Source of the DNA: Austropuccinia psidii
Lineage: Eukaryota > Basidiomycota > Pucciniomycetes > Pucciniales > Sphaerophragmiaceae
Direction: 5' to 3'
Length of the DNA stretch: 64,000 nt
Assembly (NCBI GenBank): GCA_023105745.1
Contig: JALGQZ010000001.1
Coordinates: 56,315,437-56,379,436, forward strand
The translations under genes were made by a program, and so were the position numbers. The stretch's first letter is position 1. The number at the start of each line of letters is the position of its first letter. Shown in pieces: positions 44,215-56,192 of this stretch. Below the pieces are notes generated by a model, which saw only the letters and a list, made by a program, of their open reading frames with translations, did no database searches and was not told the DNA's origin.

Positions 44215-45720
44215 CGTCAGCCTGTGACTCAAAACAGAGCACTAGCATGACATCCAACATACCATAAATAATGGTATGACAAGTATTGAACAAACATAGT
44301 CAATACAGGTAATAAATAAGAGAAAACAATCCTCTTAAATTAAACACCAACCTTATCCAAACAGAATAAGGAAACCTAGAGGAGAATAAACAGGTCAAAA
44401 CCCTTATTTTCACCTCTCATCTAGCTTATGCATATTTAAGTTATTATATACCAAAATGGTATTTTTCTTAAAGCTCACATAGAGAGCCACACAATGATAT
44501 CATCCATGTTGTTGTAACACCACTACAACTGGAGATACCATATGACCTTTATTTCAAAACCAAGACCCCCCTGAAAGTCAAAGAGGGCTTGTAAAAAACT
44601 GTACAAAAGTATAACCAAATTAAAGATATAAACAAGAGCTTTAATTTGAGATGCATTAGACCTCTGTATCTCTTAAATTGACTGAGGGATCTTGGTTCAA
44701 AGGTTTAACAACCAAAAATACAGATATTCTGAAAACAAGAAAGTAAACAAACCCCTGTATCTTTGGCATACACTCATACAACTGTACAGTGTAATATACC
44801 AAACTGTAGAGCTAATCAAGCCCTACAAAACTGTATCATCAGAATACAGATATCTTCCAAATTGAAGAAGATATCTGGCATGGAAGTTTTTGAAGCCTCA
44901 TACTGATGTACAAAAATACATCCAAAAACTTAAAACCCTTATAACTTTTGCTATTTGAAAGAAGGGTAAACATGAAGCACACCAAATTAAAGAGCTCATT
45001 AAGCCCTGCAATTCTGTGCTCTTGGTTTCTTGATATCTCAAAAACTGACTAAGATATCTTGGTTGGAAGTATTTTGACCAATACTGGCCTGTACCAAACC
45101 TATACCAACCAGTACTGTCTTGATACTCAAAATAATGGTTTTTCAAAGCTTAAACCCGCCCAGAATGACTAGTATTGATCATACAGACACCAGAGCAACG
45201 TCATCCAAGTGCTGACGTGGCAGGTGAAAAGTTTTTTCACCCTGTATTGATCCAGAATGATCATTTGTGGTTCCAAAACCACAATTCTGCCTCTACTGAC
45301 GTCAGAATTGAGGATCCAGAACCACAGACTGACCATTGGAGTGAAAATTTTCACTCCTCTGACGTGTGAAGAGTTAACAACTCTTGACAGTCTTGAAAGA
45401 TATAAAAAGAAGGGTTTTTTTCCTTCAAAAACCCATCATCTTATCTTACTTTACCTATATTCTTACGTGACAAGACTGTTATCCATCAGTAGTGTCCTTA
45501 GAATTATTAAAGATATAATTAGAATATAATTATTGTAGTGTTTCTTTACAGTCAAAGATATTAGAGCATTGCAACCCAGGTCCTCAATAGACTCATCACC
45601 ACTGTTACCACGTAGCAGTAGGACCTGAAGATTTAATTTATTATTTGTTTTTGACGTGTCACAGTCATAATACTAGCTTGTATTTACATTTTATAGCTAC
45701 TATATAGACTCACCCTGACA
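44215..45720 (+). mobile_element. G2 5' LTR
   Basis: Starts CGTCAGCCTGTGACTC (TG expected; the first base is C here and T in the 3' LTR) and ends CACCCTGACA. TTTTGGGGGCCTGGCC, the probable primer site, follows at 45721. It contains the promoter at 45212-45408. Confidence 0.93.
45212..45408 (+). promoter_or_regulatory. G2 LTR promoter with CRE sites and TATA
   Basis: A perfect CRE, TGACGTCA, at 45297-45304; half or extended sites CTGACGTGG at 45212 and CTGACGTGT at 45359; a hairpin GGTGAAAA...TTTTCACC at 45223-45242; and TATAAAAA at 45401. The same set is in the 3' LTR (CRE 53908-53915, TATA near 54012). Confidence 0.65.
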
Positions 45721-46566
45721 TTTTGGGGGCCTGGCCGTGGTTTTTCAACCTTATTGGACGTGTTTTGAGCTGAATTAGGCGTAAAATTCAGCTATTTACA
45801 AGGTATTTTACTAAAAGTGAGTAAAATTTCTAATTTATTTTATATTATTATCATTTTTTTTAGCATCATATATTATATATACAAATTTTTTTCCTTCAAA
45901 AATATATATTACAAAATATTTTTGTTGAGAGTAGGAGTACAAATCCTCCTTTTTATTATATTGCAATAATTTCCACGAAATTTAATAATAATACAACAGT
46001 ATTATTTAAATTTCAATATAAATAATAATATACAAACAGTATATTATTTATTTTACTATTATTTTTCACCAAAGTGCGTGAAAATTAATATAGAAACATT
46101 TATTAATAAATAATTAATAAATATTAAATAATAAAATGATTTTTTATTATTTATAAGGAATATTTTAATTAAATATTTCCTTTAAAACAAGATATCACTC
46201 AAATTGATGTGAAAACTTGTAATTAATTGATATTTGAATCAAATACCAAGTGTTATAATAAATATTATTTATAATATTTATAATAACAAATCAAATTTAT
46301 TATAATTGAATAAATTTGACGTGTTTATATAAAAACACAATAATATACCAGTGAATCATTCACAAAACACTTGGATATTACAGTTTTCATTTATAAAACA
46401 TAAGTGAAAAACTCAAAAACTGTTATTTTCCAATAAAAACATATAAAAATAATAAAAAAAACATAAAATACTTCAACATTTTGAAAAATAACAGTAGAAT
46501 TGAATATAATCATTTTGTTTTATCATAAAATACTGATATACAATCTGAAATATCTTTTCTGAATAG
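45721..46566 (+). other. G2 leader and first intron; splice-made start codon
   Basis: The leader after the TATA box contains no ATG through the donor GTGAGT at 45817-45822. The exon before it ends ACTAAAA at 45816. The AT-rich intron ends at CTGAATAG (AG 46565-46566) and the next exon begins TGGAAAAAG. Joining A|TG makes AAAATGG, the first ATG of the spliced RNA and in frame with gag. The unspliced exon has an in-frame TGA just upstream and no ATG of its own. Confidence 0.6.
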
Positions 46567-48723
46567 TGGAAAAAGACTACATTCCATTAGAAACCCAGTC
46601 ACAAGGAAATCCATCTGTGACAGCTTCAGAAGACAGAGAGGTGCTTCCAAAAACCAAGGGCAAGCAGAAAAGACACAGTGAAGTGACAATCAACCCAAAA
46701 GATTGGACACCAATAGCCGTGCCAAGGGCCAAAAAACCCAGAAAAGCTCCAACAAAACCAGTTGGATCACCAAAACAAATTGAGAAACAGAAAATCACTG
46801 TTATCAACCCAGTTGTAAACTCTAAAGGCAAATTGCCAAAGAGTATAGATCATAAATTTGTACAAGGGCCTGCTAAAGGTAAATAAACCTTGAAAAATAC
46901 AACATTTTTATTGTCTGTCATTTTTTAACATTGTTAACATGACACCTCCACTTCTTAGAGATCTTGGATTCCCAAGAAATCAACCAGAACACTGGCCAAG
47001 AAGACACAGAGGAAGAAGAACTGGAGCAAATGACCAGCAAAGGACTTACCATCAGGGAACTCCTACCCAAGGTCTTATTCCAAATCAAATTCAACCCAGA
47101 AGTCCAACCAGGAGATTGGACAGATGCAGAACAGGTCCTCCAAATACACAAACTCCTGAGAGACCTCTTCACATGGAGCATGGACAACAAAATGTTCACT
47201 ATGGCAGCATCATGGGCAGAAGTGGGGATAACAACCCAGAAGATCTGTCTCAAGCAAATGGCTTGGATGGAACTTATGACAGAAATGCAAGGTTGGAATC
47301 CCAACAAGAATTTCAAACTCTTAGAAGAAAGAGCAACCAGAATCAAAGAGAACCAGGCAGCCATACAAGGCATAGAGAGATCTTGGCACAAGGAAGAGCC
47401 CAGTCAGATTCAGGTACCCCCAGAAATGGAAGGAGAAGTCCCATCTTCCCCACAACAATCCAGCAGTTCCAGGCCCTACAAGCCAAAGGAAACTTCATAC
47501 AAGGCTCCCCAACCCTTCCAGGTAGTTTCCAACAGGAGAAAAGGAGCCCAAGGGAAAAACAAAACTTCTTTCAACCAGAGGAAGAAGGAAGCAGACCCAT
47601 TGATGAAAAAGCTGATGGACTTAGTCCAAGAAGTACACAAAAGCAAGAAATAGTTGTACCTACAAATAGTTTTGATAGTTCTGACTCAATAGACCCAGAA
47701 TTAATAACTGAGACTACAATCCACACTCATGAGTTTGAAAACAAATTAACATTGACCAAATTGGCCCAATTCATGGATTGGACACATGAAACCTCAGGAA
47801 AAATGAGGACAGAAGTGGAAACATTGAAAGAAGAAAATGCTTTCCAAGCAACAGTCATAAAAGACTTGAATACAAATCTGGCCAAAATTTGGACAGAATT
47901 TGAAAAAACTAACAGACAGTTGAATTCAATTCTAGAAGAACAACAAACTGTGAGGAGAGATCTGAGGAGCATCCAGCAGCAACAGGATAGCTTTGATAAA
48001 GAAATTGATTACCTCTATGACAGGGAAGACAATCAATACCCTCCAACACAAGGTCAACCTACTACCTCTACAAAATTGAAAGAAGAGGATAAAGACTATG
48101 ACCAGGAACCTGAATATCAGATTCCAAAGTTAAGATCAGAGTCAGTGTACCAAGATGGGGAAAATCTCAACTATTCAGAGAAACAGGCACTAAAACAGTT
48201 ACCAGAAGTAACAAACTGGCCAAAGTTCTCAGGAATTGGGGAATATGACCATATGGAGATCATTGACTATATTGATGGACTCTTTGTTGATGTCCCAAAG
48301 ATACCAGACTACTGGATCACAACAAGACTTAACACAGCATTCAGAGGCCATGCAAACATATGGTATACTGAGATGAAAGAAATACATGGCAGGAAAAGCT
48401 GGCCATGGTTGAGGAACCAGATTATACAAAAGTATAGCAATGGTAGTTGGATCTGGCAAAAGACCATGTCCTTTGAAAGTGATAGATACTCCACAGAAAA
48501 AGACCCTTATGAATGGTGCCTCAAACAAACAAAGAGGCTAAAAGCTATTGATCCCAATATGACAATAGAAATGAGAAACCATAAACTCCTAACAAAATTT
48601 CCAGGAGATCTAGAACATGCAGTCAAATGCAGATGCAACAACATCAGCAGCATTGATGACATAGCAAATGTCATACAAGATGTGAGAAAAAAAAACCTCC
48701 ATAGGAAGGTACACATCCTATAA
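46567..48723 (+). CDS. gag: G2 Gag
   Basis: Two coding exons, 46567-46878 and 46961-48723, joined at phase 1. The N-terminal exon is lysine/proline-rich. The second opens in a frame rich in R, Q, P and S that overlaps protein X to 47653. A coiled-coil follows (about 47770-48030). The capsid-like domain runs about 48190-48690: PEVTNWPKFSGIGEYDHMEI, ANIWYTEMKEI, PYEWCLKQTKRLKAIDPN, and FPGDLEHAVKCRC, a block I associate with rust gypsy Gag. Gag normally continues into a zinc knuckle. Here a nine-A run near 48690 shifts the frame and the ORF ends at 48723, while the knuckle is in the next frame. This may be a one-base error or indel in the run, or a frameshift site. Confidence 0.75.
46879..46960 (+). 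promoter_or_regulatory. Intron with tandem acceptor AG-AG selecting two frames
   Basis: Donor GTAAAT at 46879 and acceptor region CTTCTTAGAGATC. Ending at AG 46957-46958 joins the upstream exon (phase 1) to the protein X frame; ending at AG 46959-46960 joins it to the Gag frame. The two products differ by two bases at the junction. Confidence 0.6.
46959..47653 (+). CDS. Protein X of G2 (frame overlapping gag)
   Basis: About 231 codons from the upstream acceptor to a TAG, uninterrupted, overlapping the Gag frame throughout. With the shared first exon the product would be about 335 residues. Its composition looks natural: an acidic start (EDTEEEELEQ), a helical domain (LTIRELLPKVLFQIKFN, DAEQVLQIHKLLRDLFTW, MAWMELMTEMQGW), a P/S/Q-rich stretch, a basic patch (SNRRKGAQGKNKTS) and a C-terminal helix PLMKKLMDLVQEVHK. 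The Gag frame over the same bases is of low complexity, which suggests that X is the older frame and Gag's N-terminus was overprinted on it. Order and style match the X ORFs of family G at 5034 and 10617. No known domain is recognised. Confidence 0.55.
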
Positions 48724-48928
48724 ACCAAACTTCAAAGACAAGAGGTCTGAAGTTAAAGAGACAAACAAAGAAAAAGGGAAAGAAACCCCAAAAAAGAAAT
48801 ATGTGTGCCACAACTGTGGATCACCAGACCACTATGCCAACAATTGCACAAAACCAAAAAAGAAAATATAAGCAATTGATGAAGAATCAGAAGAAGAACA
48901 AACAGGTGAAAAATCTGATTCTGACAGC
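48724..48928 (+). pseudogene. G2 nucleocapsid zinc knuckle
   Basis: Read in the pol frame: a basic linker (YTSYKPNFKDKR) then CHNCGSPDHYANNC at 48806-48847, a perfect C-2-C-4-H-4-C knuckle, then a lysine run and a TAA at 48868-48870. The TAA lies where gag ends and protease begins, so it could be a readthrough stop; a plain nonsense mutation is as likely. Confidence 0.7.
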
Positions 48929-51900
48929 ATGGGAAATGGTATGAGAGCAGAATCACAAAGTGAACCTGATACCATAGAAGAATACATAGTGGAATGCAAT
49001 GAAGAAAGTTCACTTGACATACAAGACATTGAATTGGATTCAGGAATACCACAAATAACAACAGACAAAGAGCTCTGTAAGCACACACAGAATGCACAAA
49101 CATTCCTGGTAACCCCAAATAGAGGGATGGGATTCATTCATGGAACACCTACAAAATTGACAGTTTATATTGAGAACTGTAAACACCCAATGATCATTGA
49201 AACAGGAGCAAGTTGCTCCATAGTGGCAAAAGAATACTTGAAACAACACTTCCCCAAATGGGAAGAAGATATAATCCCAACAAAAGCTAGAAACTTTAAA
49301 ATTGCATCAGGCAAAATGCACTCACTGGGGACAATAATCAAAGAGATAATTATCCCACACCAAAAAGGAAATATCAGACTGGAACCTGAATTTGTAGTTC
49401 TAGAGAATGCACATGTACAAGGATTCTTACTAGGTACAGAGTACCAAAGAATGTATGGTATGGACATTTGCAATAGTAAAAGCAGATATCTTACCATAGG
49501 TACAAACAAAGACAAAAAATTTTCCTTTGACATAAATCATGTAACAAATGATAACACCTTGAAAGAACTAGTGGAAGAATTCAAAGAAGCCCAATATGGC
49601 ACTCAACTCACCAGTAATATGAAACTCAACTTACTGAAAGTATTGAGAAAGCATAGAGGAGCTTTTGCAATAGGAGATGAACCACTAGGAAAAATCAAAG
49701 GACATGATATAGAATTATATGTGGATGTAGAAAGACCATATCCACCTATGCTTAGGAGACCACCATACCCAGCCAGCATGGAAACTAGGAAAGAAATTGA
49801 GAAACATATCAATGAACTCCTAGAAATGGGGGTCATAAGGAAAATAGGACATAATGAGATAGTAGAGGTCACTACACCAGTCCTTATAACTTGGCATGAT
49901 GGTAAATCCAGACTATGTGGTGACTTCAGGGCTTTGAATAATTACACCAAAGCAGATAGGTACCCCATCTCAAGGATACCACATGCACTAGATAAACTAG
50001 CTAAAGCCAAGTTCATTACAAAAATGGATTGCATGAAAGGCTTTCACCAGAATGGGGTGAAACCAGATTCCATCAAATTGCTAAGAATTATATGCCATAT
50101 GGGCATATATGAATATACTAGAATGCCTTGTGGCATTAAGAATGCACCAGCCCATTTTCAGAGGATGATGGATACCATATTTCAAGATGAAATAATGGAA
50201 GGGTGGATGGTAGTGTACATTGATGATATCATAATATACTCAGAAACATGGGAAGACCATGTGAAGAAAATTGATAAAATATTGAGAAAATGCACACCAA
50301 TCAACATGAAGATATCTCTTAAAAAATGTAACTTTGGCCAGCAGGAGCTGCTAGCCCTAGGACACAAAGTTTCAGGTTTGAGCCTAGCTATAGACCAAAA
50401 TAAAGTTGCTGCAGTACTGAAGAAACCAGTACCAAAGAACATCAAGGAAATGCAATCTTTTTTGGGCTTTGCTAGCTACTACAGAAGCCACATAAAAAAC
50501 TTTGCACACATCACTAGTAGCCTATACAAACTGTGCTCAAAAGATGTAGTCTTTGAAATTACCAAGGAAAGAAGAGATGCATTTGAAAAGATCAAATATG
50601 AACTGACCAATGCCCCTGTCCTAATGATTCCTGATTTTGAACTACCATTCAAACTATATATAGATGCAGCATGTAGCCAAGGACTAGGAGCAGCACTACA
50701 CCAGAGGCAACTAGTGGATGGAATACCCAAAGAAGGAGTAATTTGCTATATATCAAGACAACTGAAAGACTCAGAAGCGAGATATGGAGCTACTCAGACA
50801 GAATGTCTATGCTTGGTATGGGCATTAGAAAAACTCCATTACTACTTAGAAGGAGCAGTATTTGAAGTTTTTACTGACTGCACAGCCCTCAAATCACTGT
50901 TGAACATGAAGACAACAAACAGACACATGCTTAGGTGGCAAATAGCCATACAAGAATACAGAGGGAATATGACTATCATCTATAAAGAAGGGAAAAGTCA
51001 TACTAATGCAGATGGTCTCAGCAGGTGGCCACTGAAGAATGACCAAGAGAATCCAGCATATGACCCAGAAAATGGGACCAAAATACCTATACAATGCATG
51101 GAGATAGATAGGAGAAAGAACTTCAAACTATCAAACTGGGCATTAGGGAATGACCCATCAAACCCAGCACAGAGCCATGGGGAGAGTAAAGAGATACCCA
51201 TACTGGGAATCAGCTCCTCTAATCTGAATACAGAATTCTTTAGCATAGTACAATCAGCATACAATAAACACAAACAGTGTAGTATATTGATACAACTATT
51301 AAAACAAAAGTACAGGAGTCCTGAACTAGAGAGCCAATTGGAAGAGCCATGGCTCAAAAACTTCAAATAAAATAGATTTTTTCTGATAGATGATCTACTG
51401 TACCATAGGGAGAAACACACAAGTGCCCTGGTAATAATAAATAGAGAACATATTTCCCTGATACTACAGGAATGCCATGACTGCCCATACATGGGACATA
51501 TGAGTGAAGAAAGAACTAAAGAAAGAGTCTTTAGCACAGCTTGGTGGCCAAAGTGGGAACAAGACTTGAGTGAATACATCAACACTTGTACCAGATGCCA
51601 AAAAGCCAACAGAAGTCATGGCAAAAGATATGGATTACTCCAGAGTATAGAGGAGCCCAAACACCCCTGGGAAATAATAAACATGGATTGGGTAACAGGC
51701 CTGGTCCCTGGAGGGAAAGACAGCTTTAATGCATGCCTAGTAGTAGTAGACAGGTACAGCAAGAGTGTCAGATGTCTCCCCTGTCACAAAGAGGACACAG
51801 AAATGGACACAGCCATATTGTTCTGGAACAATGTGATAGCTAACTGCGGAGTTCCAAGAATTATAATTAGTGACAGAGACCCTAAATTCACATCAGAATT

Positions 51901-52801
51901 TTGGACTAATCTATATGAGATGCTGGGAACCAAACTAGCATTCTCCACAGCTTACCATCCACAAACAGATGGTCTAGCAGAAAGAATGATCCAAACATTA
52001 GAAGACATCATTGGAAGGTTTTGTGCATATGGCATGGAATATAAAGACAATGAGGGATATACCCATGACTGGGTAACCCTCCTACCAGCTGTACAATTGG
52101 CATACAACACAAGTATACACTCAGTGACAGGAAAAACCCCTGCCACATTAGAGAAAGGATGGAACCCACTACTTCCAGTAGACTACTTGAAGAAGAACCT
52201 CCTCTCAGTACACCCCACAGCTAAGGACTTCCACACAATGTGGAAGACTGCCTGTGAAAAAGCAGAGCAATGTGTGGCTGAAGCCAAATTATATAACAAA
52301 CAGAGATATGATAAAAGTCACCAAGAACCTGATTTCAAAGAAGGAGACCAAGTTCTAATCTCAACTCTTAACTTAAACAACCTAAGAGGACCCAAGAAGA
52401 TGAGAGACTCATTCATAGGACCATTCACCATTATTAAATTAATAGGAAAGAATGCAGTAGAAGTCAACCTGACCAAAGAGTTCTCTAGGAAACACCCAGT
52501 TTTCCCTGTGAGCCTGGTCAAACCTTATCACCAGACAGATGAGGAGAAGTTCCCTGACAGAAAGAAGACAGTCACCCATGAAAGATTGGTAGAGGAAGAT
52601 GACTCACCTGGACCAGTGAAAAAGATCATTAAAGCCAGGAAAATAAGAATCAATGGGAAAGACAACAGGCAATATCTGGTTAGATTTAAGAATCAACCAG
52701 CAGATAAAGATAAATGGTTAACTGAGAAAGAAATCCCAGATGGACAAATACACCTCAGAAGATTCAGAGCCTCCAGGAGGGCTGAAGAGTCTCATCAATG
52801 A
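48929..52801 (+). CDS. pol: G2 Pol: protease, reverse transcriptase, RNase H, integrase, chromodomain
   Basis: One reading frame of about 1,290 codons with a single TAA at 51368-51370 (open parts 48929-51370 and 51371-52801). Protease at about residues 80-200 has [12 protein letters not shown], with E for the catalytic D. Reverse transcriptase: [27 protein letters not shown] (motif A, ~360), [26 protein letters not shown] (motif C intact, ~430). RNase [18 protein letters not shown] (~576), ADGLSRW. The integrase zinc domain spans H-C-H to CTRCQKAN; the catalytic residues are [16 protein letters not shown] and [12 protein letters not shown], all present. The C-terminus has the [12 protein letters not shown] block and a chromodomain ([31 protein letters not shown]). 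It would act in the particle and nucleus to copy and insert the element. Only the protease change and one stop look damaging. Confidence 0.93.
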
Positions 52802-52814
52802 TGAGCCTTCTTTT

Positions 52815-52825
52815 GTGGGAGGGTA
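52815..52825 (+). other. G2 polypurine tract
   Basis: TGTGGGAGGGTA lies immediately before the 3' LTR start TGTCAGCC, the expected plus-strand primer position. Confidence 0.75.
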
Positions 52826-54331
52826 TGTCAGCCTGTGACTCAAAACAGAGCACTAGCATGACATCCAACATACCATAAATAATGGTATGACAAGTATTGA
52901 ACAAACATAGTCAATACAGGTAATAAATAAGAGAAAACAATCCTCTTAAATTAAACACCAACCTTATCCAAACAGAATAAGGAAACCTAGAGGAGAATAA
53001 ACAGGTCAAAACCCTTATTTTCACCTCTCATCTAACTTATGAATATTTAAGTTATTATATACCAAAATGGTATTTTTCTTAAAGCTCACATAGAGAGCTA
53101 CACAATGATATCATCCATGCTGTTGTAACACCACTACAACTGGAGATACCATATGACCTTTATTTCAAAACCAAGACCCCCCTGAAAGTCAAAGAGGGCT
53201 TGTACAAAACTGTACAAAAGTATAACCAAATTAAAGATATAAACAAGAGCTTTAATTTGAGATGCATTAGACCTCTGTATCTTTTAAATTGACTGAGGTA
53301 TCTTGGTTCAAAGGTTTAACAACCAAAAATACAGATATTCTGAAAACAAGAAAGTAAACAAACCCCTGTATCTTTGGCATACACTCATACAACTGTACAG
53401 TGTAATATACCAAACTGTAGAGCTAATCAAGCCCTACAAAACTGTATCATCAGAATACAGATATCTTCCAAATTGAAGAAGATATCTGGCATGGAAGTTT
53501 TTGAAGCCTCATACTGATGTACAAAAATACATCCAAAAACTTAAAACCCTTATGACTTTTGCTATTTGAAAGAAGGGTAAACATGAAGCATACCAAATTG
53601 AAGAGCTCATTAAGCCCTTCAATTCTGTGCTCTTGGTTTCTTGATATCTCAAAAACTGACTAAGATATCTTGGTTGGAAGTATTTTGACCAATACTGGCC
53701 TGTACCAAACCTGTACCAACCAGTACTGTCTTGATACTCAAAATAATGGTTGTTCAAAGCTTAAACCCGCCCAGAATGACTAGTATTGATCATACAGACA
53801 CAAGAACAACGTCATCCAAGTGCTGACGTGGCAGGTGAAAAGTTTTTTCACCCTGTATTGATCCATAATGATCATTTGTGGTTCCAAAACCACAATTCTG
53901 CCTCTACTGACGTCAGAATTGAGGATCCAGAACCACAGACTGACCATTGGAGTGAAAATTTTCACTCCTCTGATGTGTGAAGAGTTAACAACTCTTGACA
54001 GTCTTGAAAGATATAAAAAGAAGGGTTTTTTTCCTTCAAAAACCCATCATCTTATCTTACTTTACCTATATTCTTACGTGACAAGACTGTTATCCATCAG
54101 TAGTGTCCTTAGAATTATTAAAGATATAATTAGAATATAATTATTGTAGTGTTTCTTTACAGTCAAAGATATTAGAGCATTGCAACCCAGGTCCTCAATA
54201 GACTCATCACCACTGTTACCACGTAGCAGTAGGACCTGAAGATTTAATTTATTATTTGTTTTTGACGTGTCACAGTCATAATACTAGCTTGTATTTACAT
54301 TCTATAGCTACTATATAGACTCACCCTGACA
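52826..54331 (+). mobile_element. G2 3' LTR
   Basis: Starts TGTCAGCCTGTG, ends CACCCTGACA, same length as the 5' LTR and nearly identical, followed by GAGTA. Confidence 0.95.
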
Positions 54332-54336
54332 GAGTA

Positions 54337-56192
54337 AGGATACTTCTAGGATCTCCAAAATCTCCCAGAATTTCATTTTGGGGAATTGATTCATTTTCAG
54401 GTACCCATGAATATCCCTTGACAGTGGTTTGTTGAGCTTGGATTAAAGGTGGGTCTTCTATGGAGGGGTTCTTTAAGTTTTTTGCAACTCATTTTGGCTT
54501 CTAATTGAATATTTGGATCATTCAAGATAGCATTGTCCTCAATTGGGAAAGTTTCCATTTCATTTGGGATTAAGATAAAGGAATGATGATAAGCTGAGGT
54601 ATCTCCTATTTTTAGAAGAGGAAATTCAGTTGGAAGAAAATTGACCTGGTGAGTAATTTTGACATTACCTGTCCCTGAGTCCATAACTCAATAAGATCAA
54701 TGTGTCTCTCCATATCATAAGAAGATTCCTTGACTTTCAGACTCATCAAATTTTCCATTTAATTTTTGTTTTAGAATGATTGCTAAACATCCAAATGGTT
54801 GGAAATATTTGAGGGATGGTTCTTTATTAAACCATCTTTTGAATGGGACTTCAAAATTTATATTCTTTGACAGAGTGAGATTTTCAAATACAATGCTGTA
54901 TTGTCAGCTTTGACCCAGAAGGAGGAGTCTAATCCAGAGTCTTTGAGTAAACATCTGTTTTTGTTGATAGTGGTTTGATTACCTCTTTCAGATAAAGGAT
55001 TTTGTTCAGGAGTGTACCGAGCTGTAGTTAAATGAGAAATTACGTTTTCTTCAAAAAATTCTCTAAGCTTGGTATTGACAAACTCAGTGCCATTGTCTGA
55101 GATAATATTGGAAACTTTGAGGTTCAATTGTCATTAAATTTTGAGTAGGTGTTTTCTAAGTATTTCTTTGGTTTCTGCTTTTGAGTTTAAGAAAAAAATG
55201 CAAGCAAAGTGAGAGAATCCCTCAAGAATTTTAAAAATATAATGTGCGCCTGAGACTGATGGAGGAGAAATTGGACCACATAGATCCATGTGGAGGAATT
55301 CTAGTTTTAGATTAGCTTGAGGAAAACTCCCAGAGAATGGTACCTTAGTCATTTTGCAGGTGGAGCACGTAATGAAATGTAATTGAGGGATGTTTTGATT
55401 TGGGAACATTTTACAAAAGTATTCAAGAGAGGGGTGACCAGCTGCTTGGTGAAGGGTGACAAGATTTCTTGGGGCTGTTGAGACAGCTAGTGCTTTGGGA
55501 AAATAATACAGATTAAGATTTACTGAGGCTATTGATCCTGTTACAACTTGCTTCATTTCTTGTTCAATAACTTCAAATTCGTCCATGTTGAGTAGTTTAA
55601 TGATATGGTGAGTTTTAAGGACCGTCAACATACTGATGAGGTTTGTTGTGAGACAGGGAATATAGAGAGTGTTGGAGAAGGTAAAGATAATATTTTTAAA
55701 TTGGAGTTGGATTGTACCATGTCCTAATGATTCAATAACTGAACCATCTGCAAGTTCAATGTCTTGCTTCTTCATTTCAATGGACTGAAATGATTCAAGG
55801 TTGTTCACCATTGAGGTAGTGGTACCTGAGTCCAAAACAAAAGAGGAGTTACCAGGAGAGTTATTGCTTGCTAGAAGAGATTTAACTGGTTTGTTGTTTT
55901 TGGTCCGTTTTTCAGGTTGTAGTTTCCAACAGTCTTCTTCTGCCTGTTGAGCTAAAGGATTATGATGATTGTTGGTACATCTATTAATTGTTTTATTTTT
56001 ATTTTTATTTTTGTTTCTTTGTGCCGGGAAAGCTTTTTCAGTTTCAACATCATCTTCAGTTTGTACAATGTAAGCATGAAGTTCTTCAATTTCATCTTTC
56101 AAAGATGGGCTAACTTTTTCTATTTCACATTTTTTGAGCCATAGTTCATCAATGGTCTTACAGTCTTCAGGGAGATTTCTAATTGTCCACAT
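54337..56192 (-). pseudogene. Copia B protease and integrase
   Basis: Minus strand. The frame 56192-55134 carries the end of Gag with an HNPLAQQAEEDCWKLQPEK finger-like block, protease FVLDSGTTTSMVNN (D-S-G intact), the pre-integrase zinc region (LHQAAGHPS ... CSTCKMTKVPFSG) and integrase FLHMDLCGPISP. 55127-54858 continues with IISDNGTEFVNTKL and TPEQNPLSERGN, so all three catalytic positions are present. 54684-54397 is the acidic linker toward reverse transcriptase, which resumes past G2 at 44209. Stops and a frameshift near 55130 separate the pieces. Confidence 0.82.

Larger units (their letters stand above)
44215..54331 (+). mobile_element. G2: nearly intact chromodomain Ty3/gypsy element
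   Basis: 10,117 bp with two 1,506 bp LTRs (44215-45720, 52826-54331) that differ only by scattered substitutions. Exact GAGTA flanks (44210-44214, 54332-54336), primer-site block and purine tract are present. Gag, protein X and a full protease-reverse transcriptase-RNase H-integrase-chromodomain polyprotein are present. The defects are few: an A-run indel in gag (48690 region), TAA at 48868, TAA at 51368, and a protease D to E change. It lies inside copia B, which lies inside copia A, so it is among the youngest insertions here. Confidence 0.95.

Noticed and set aside
45169..45529. Short open frames inside the G2 LTRs, repeated at 53780-54140
   Set aside because: They are identical because the LTRs are; they overlap the promoter and TATA box and have no coding features.
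48690..48698. Programmed frameshift at the nine-A run as a firm call
   Set aside because: A homopolymer length error or indel explains it as well; left as a finding only.
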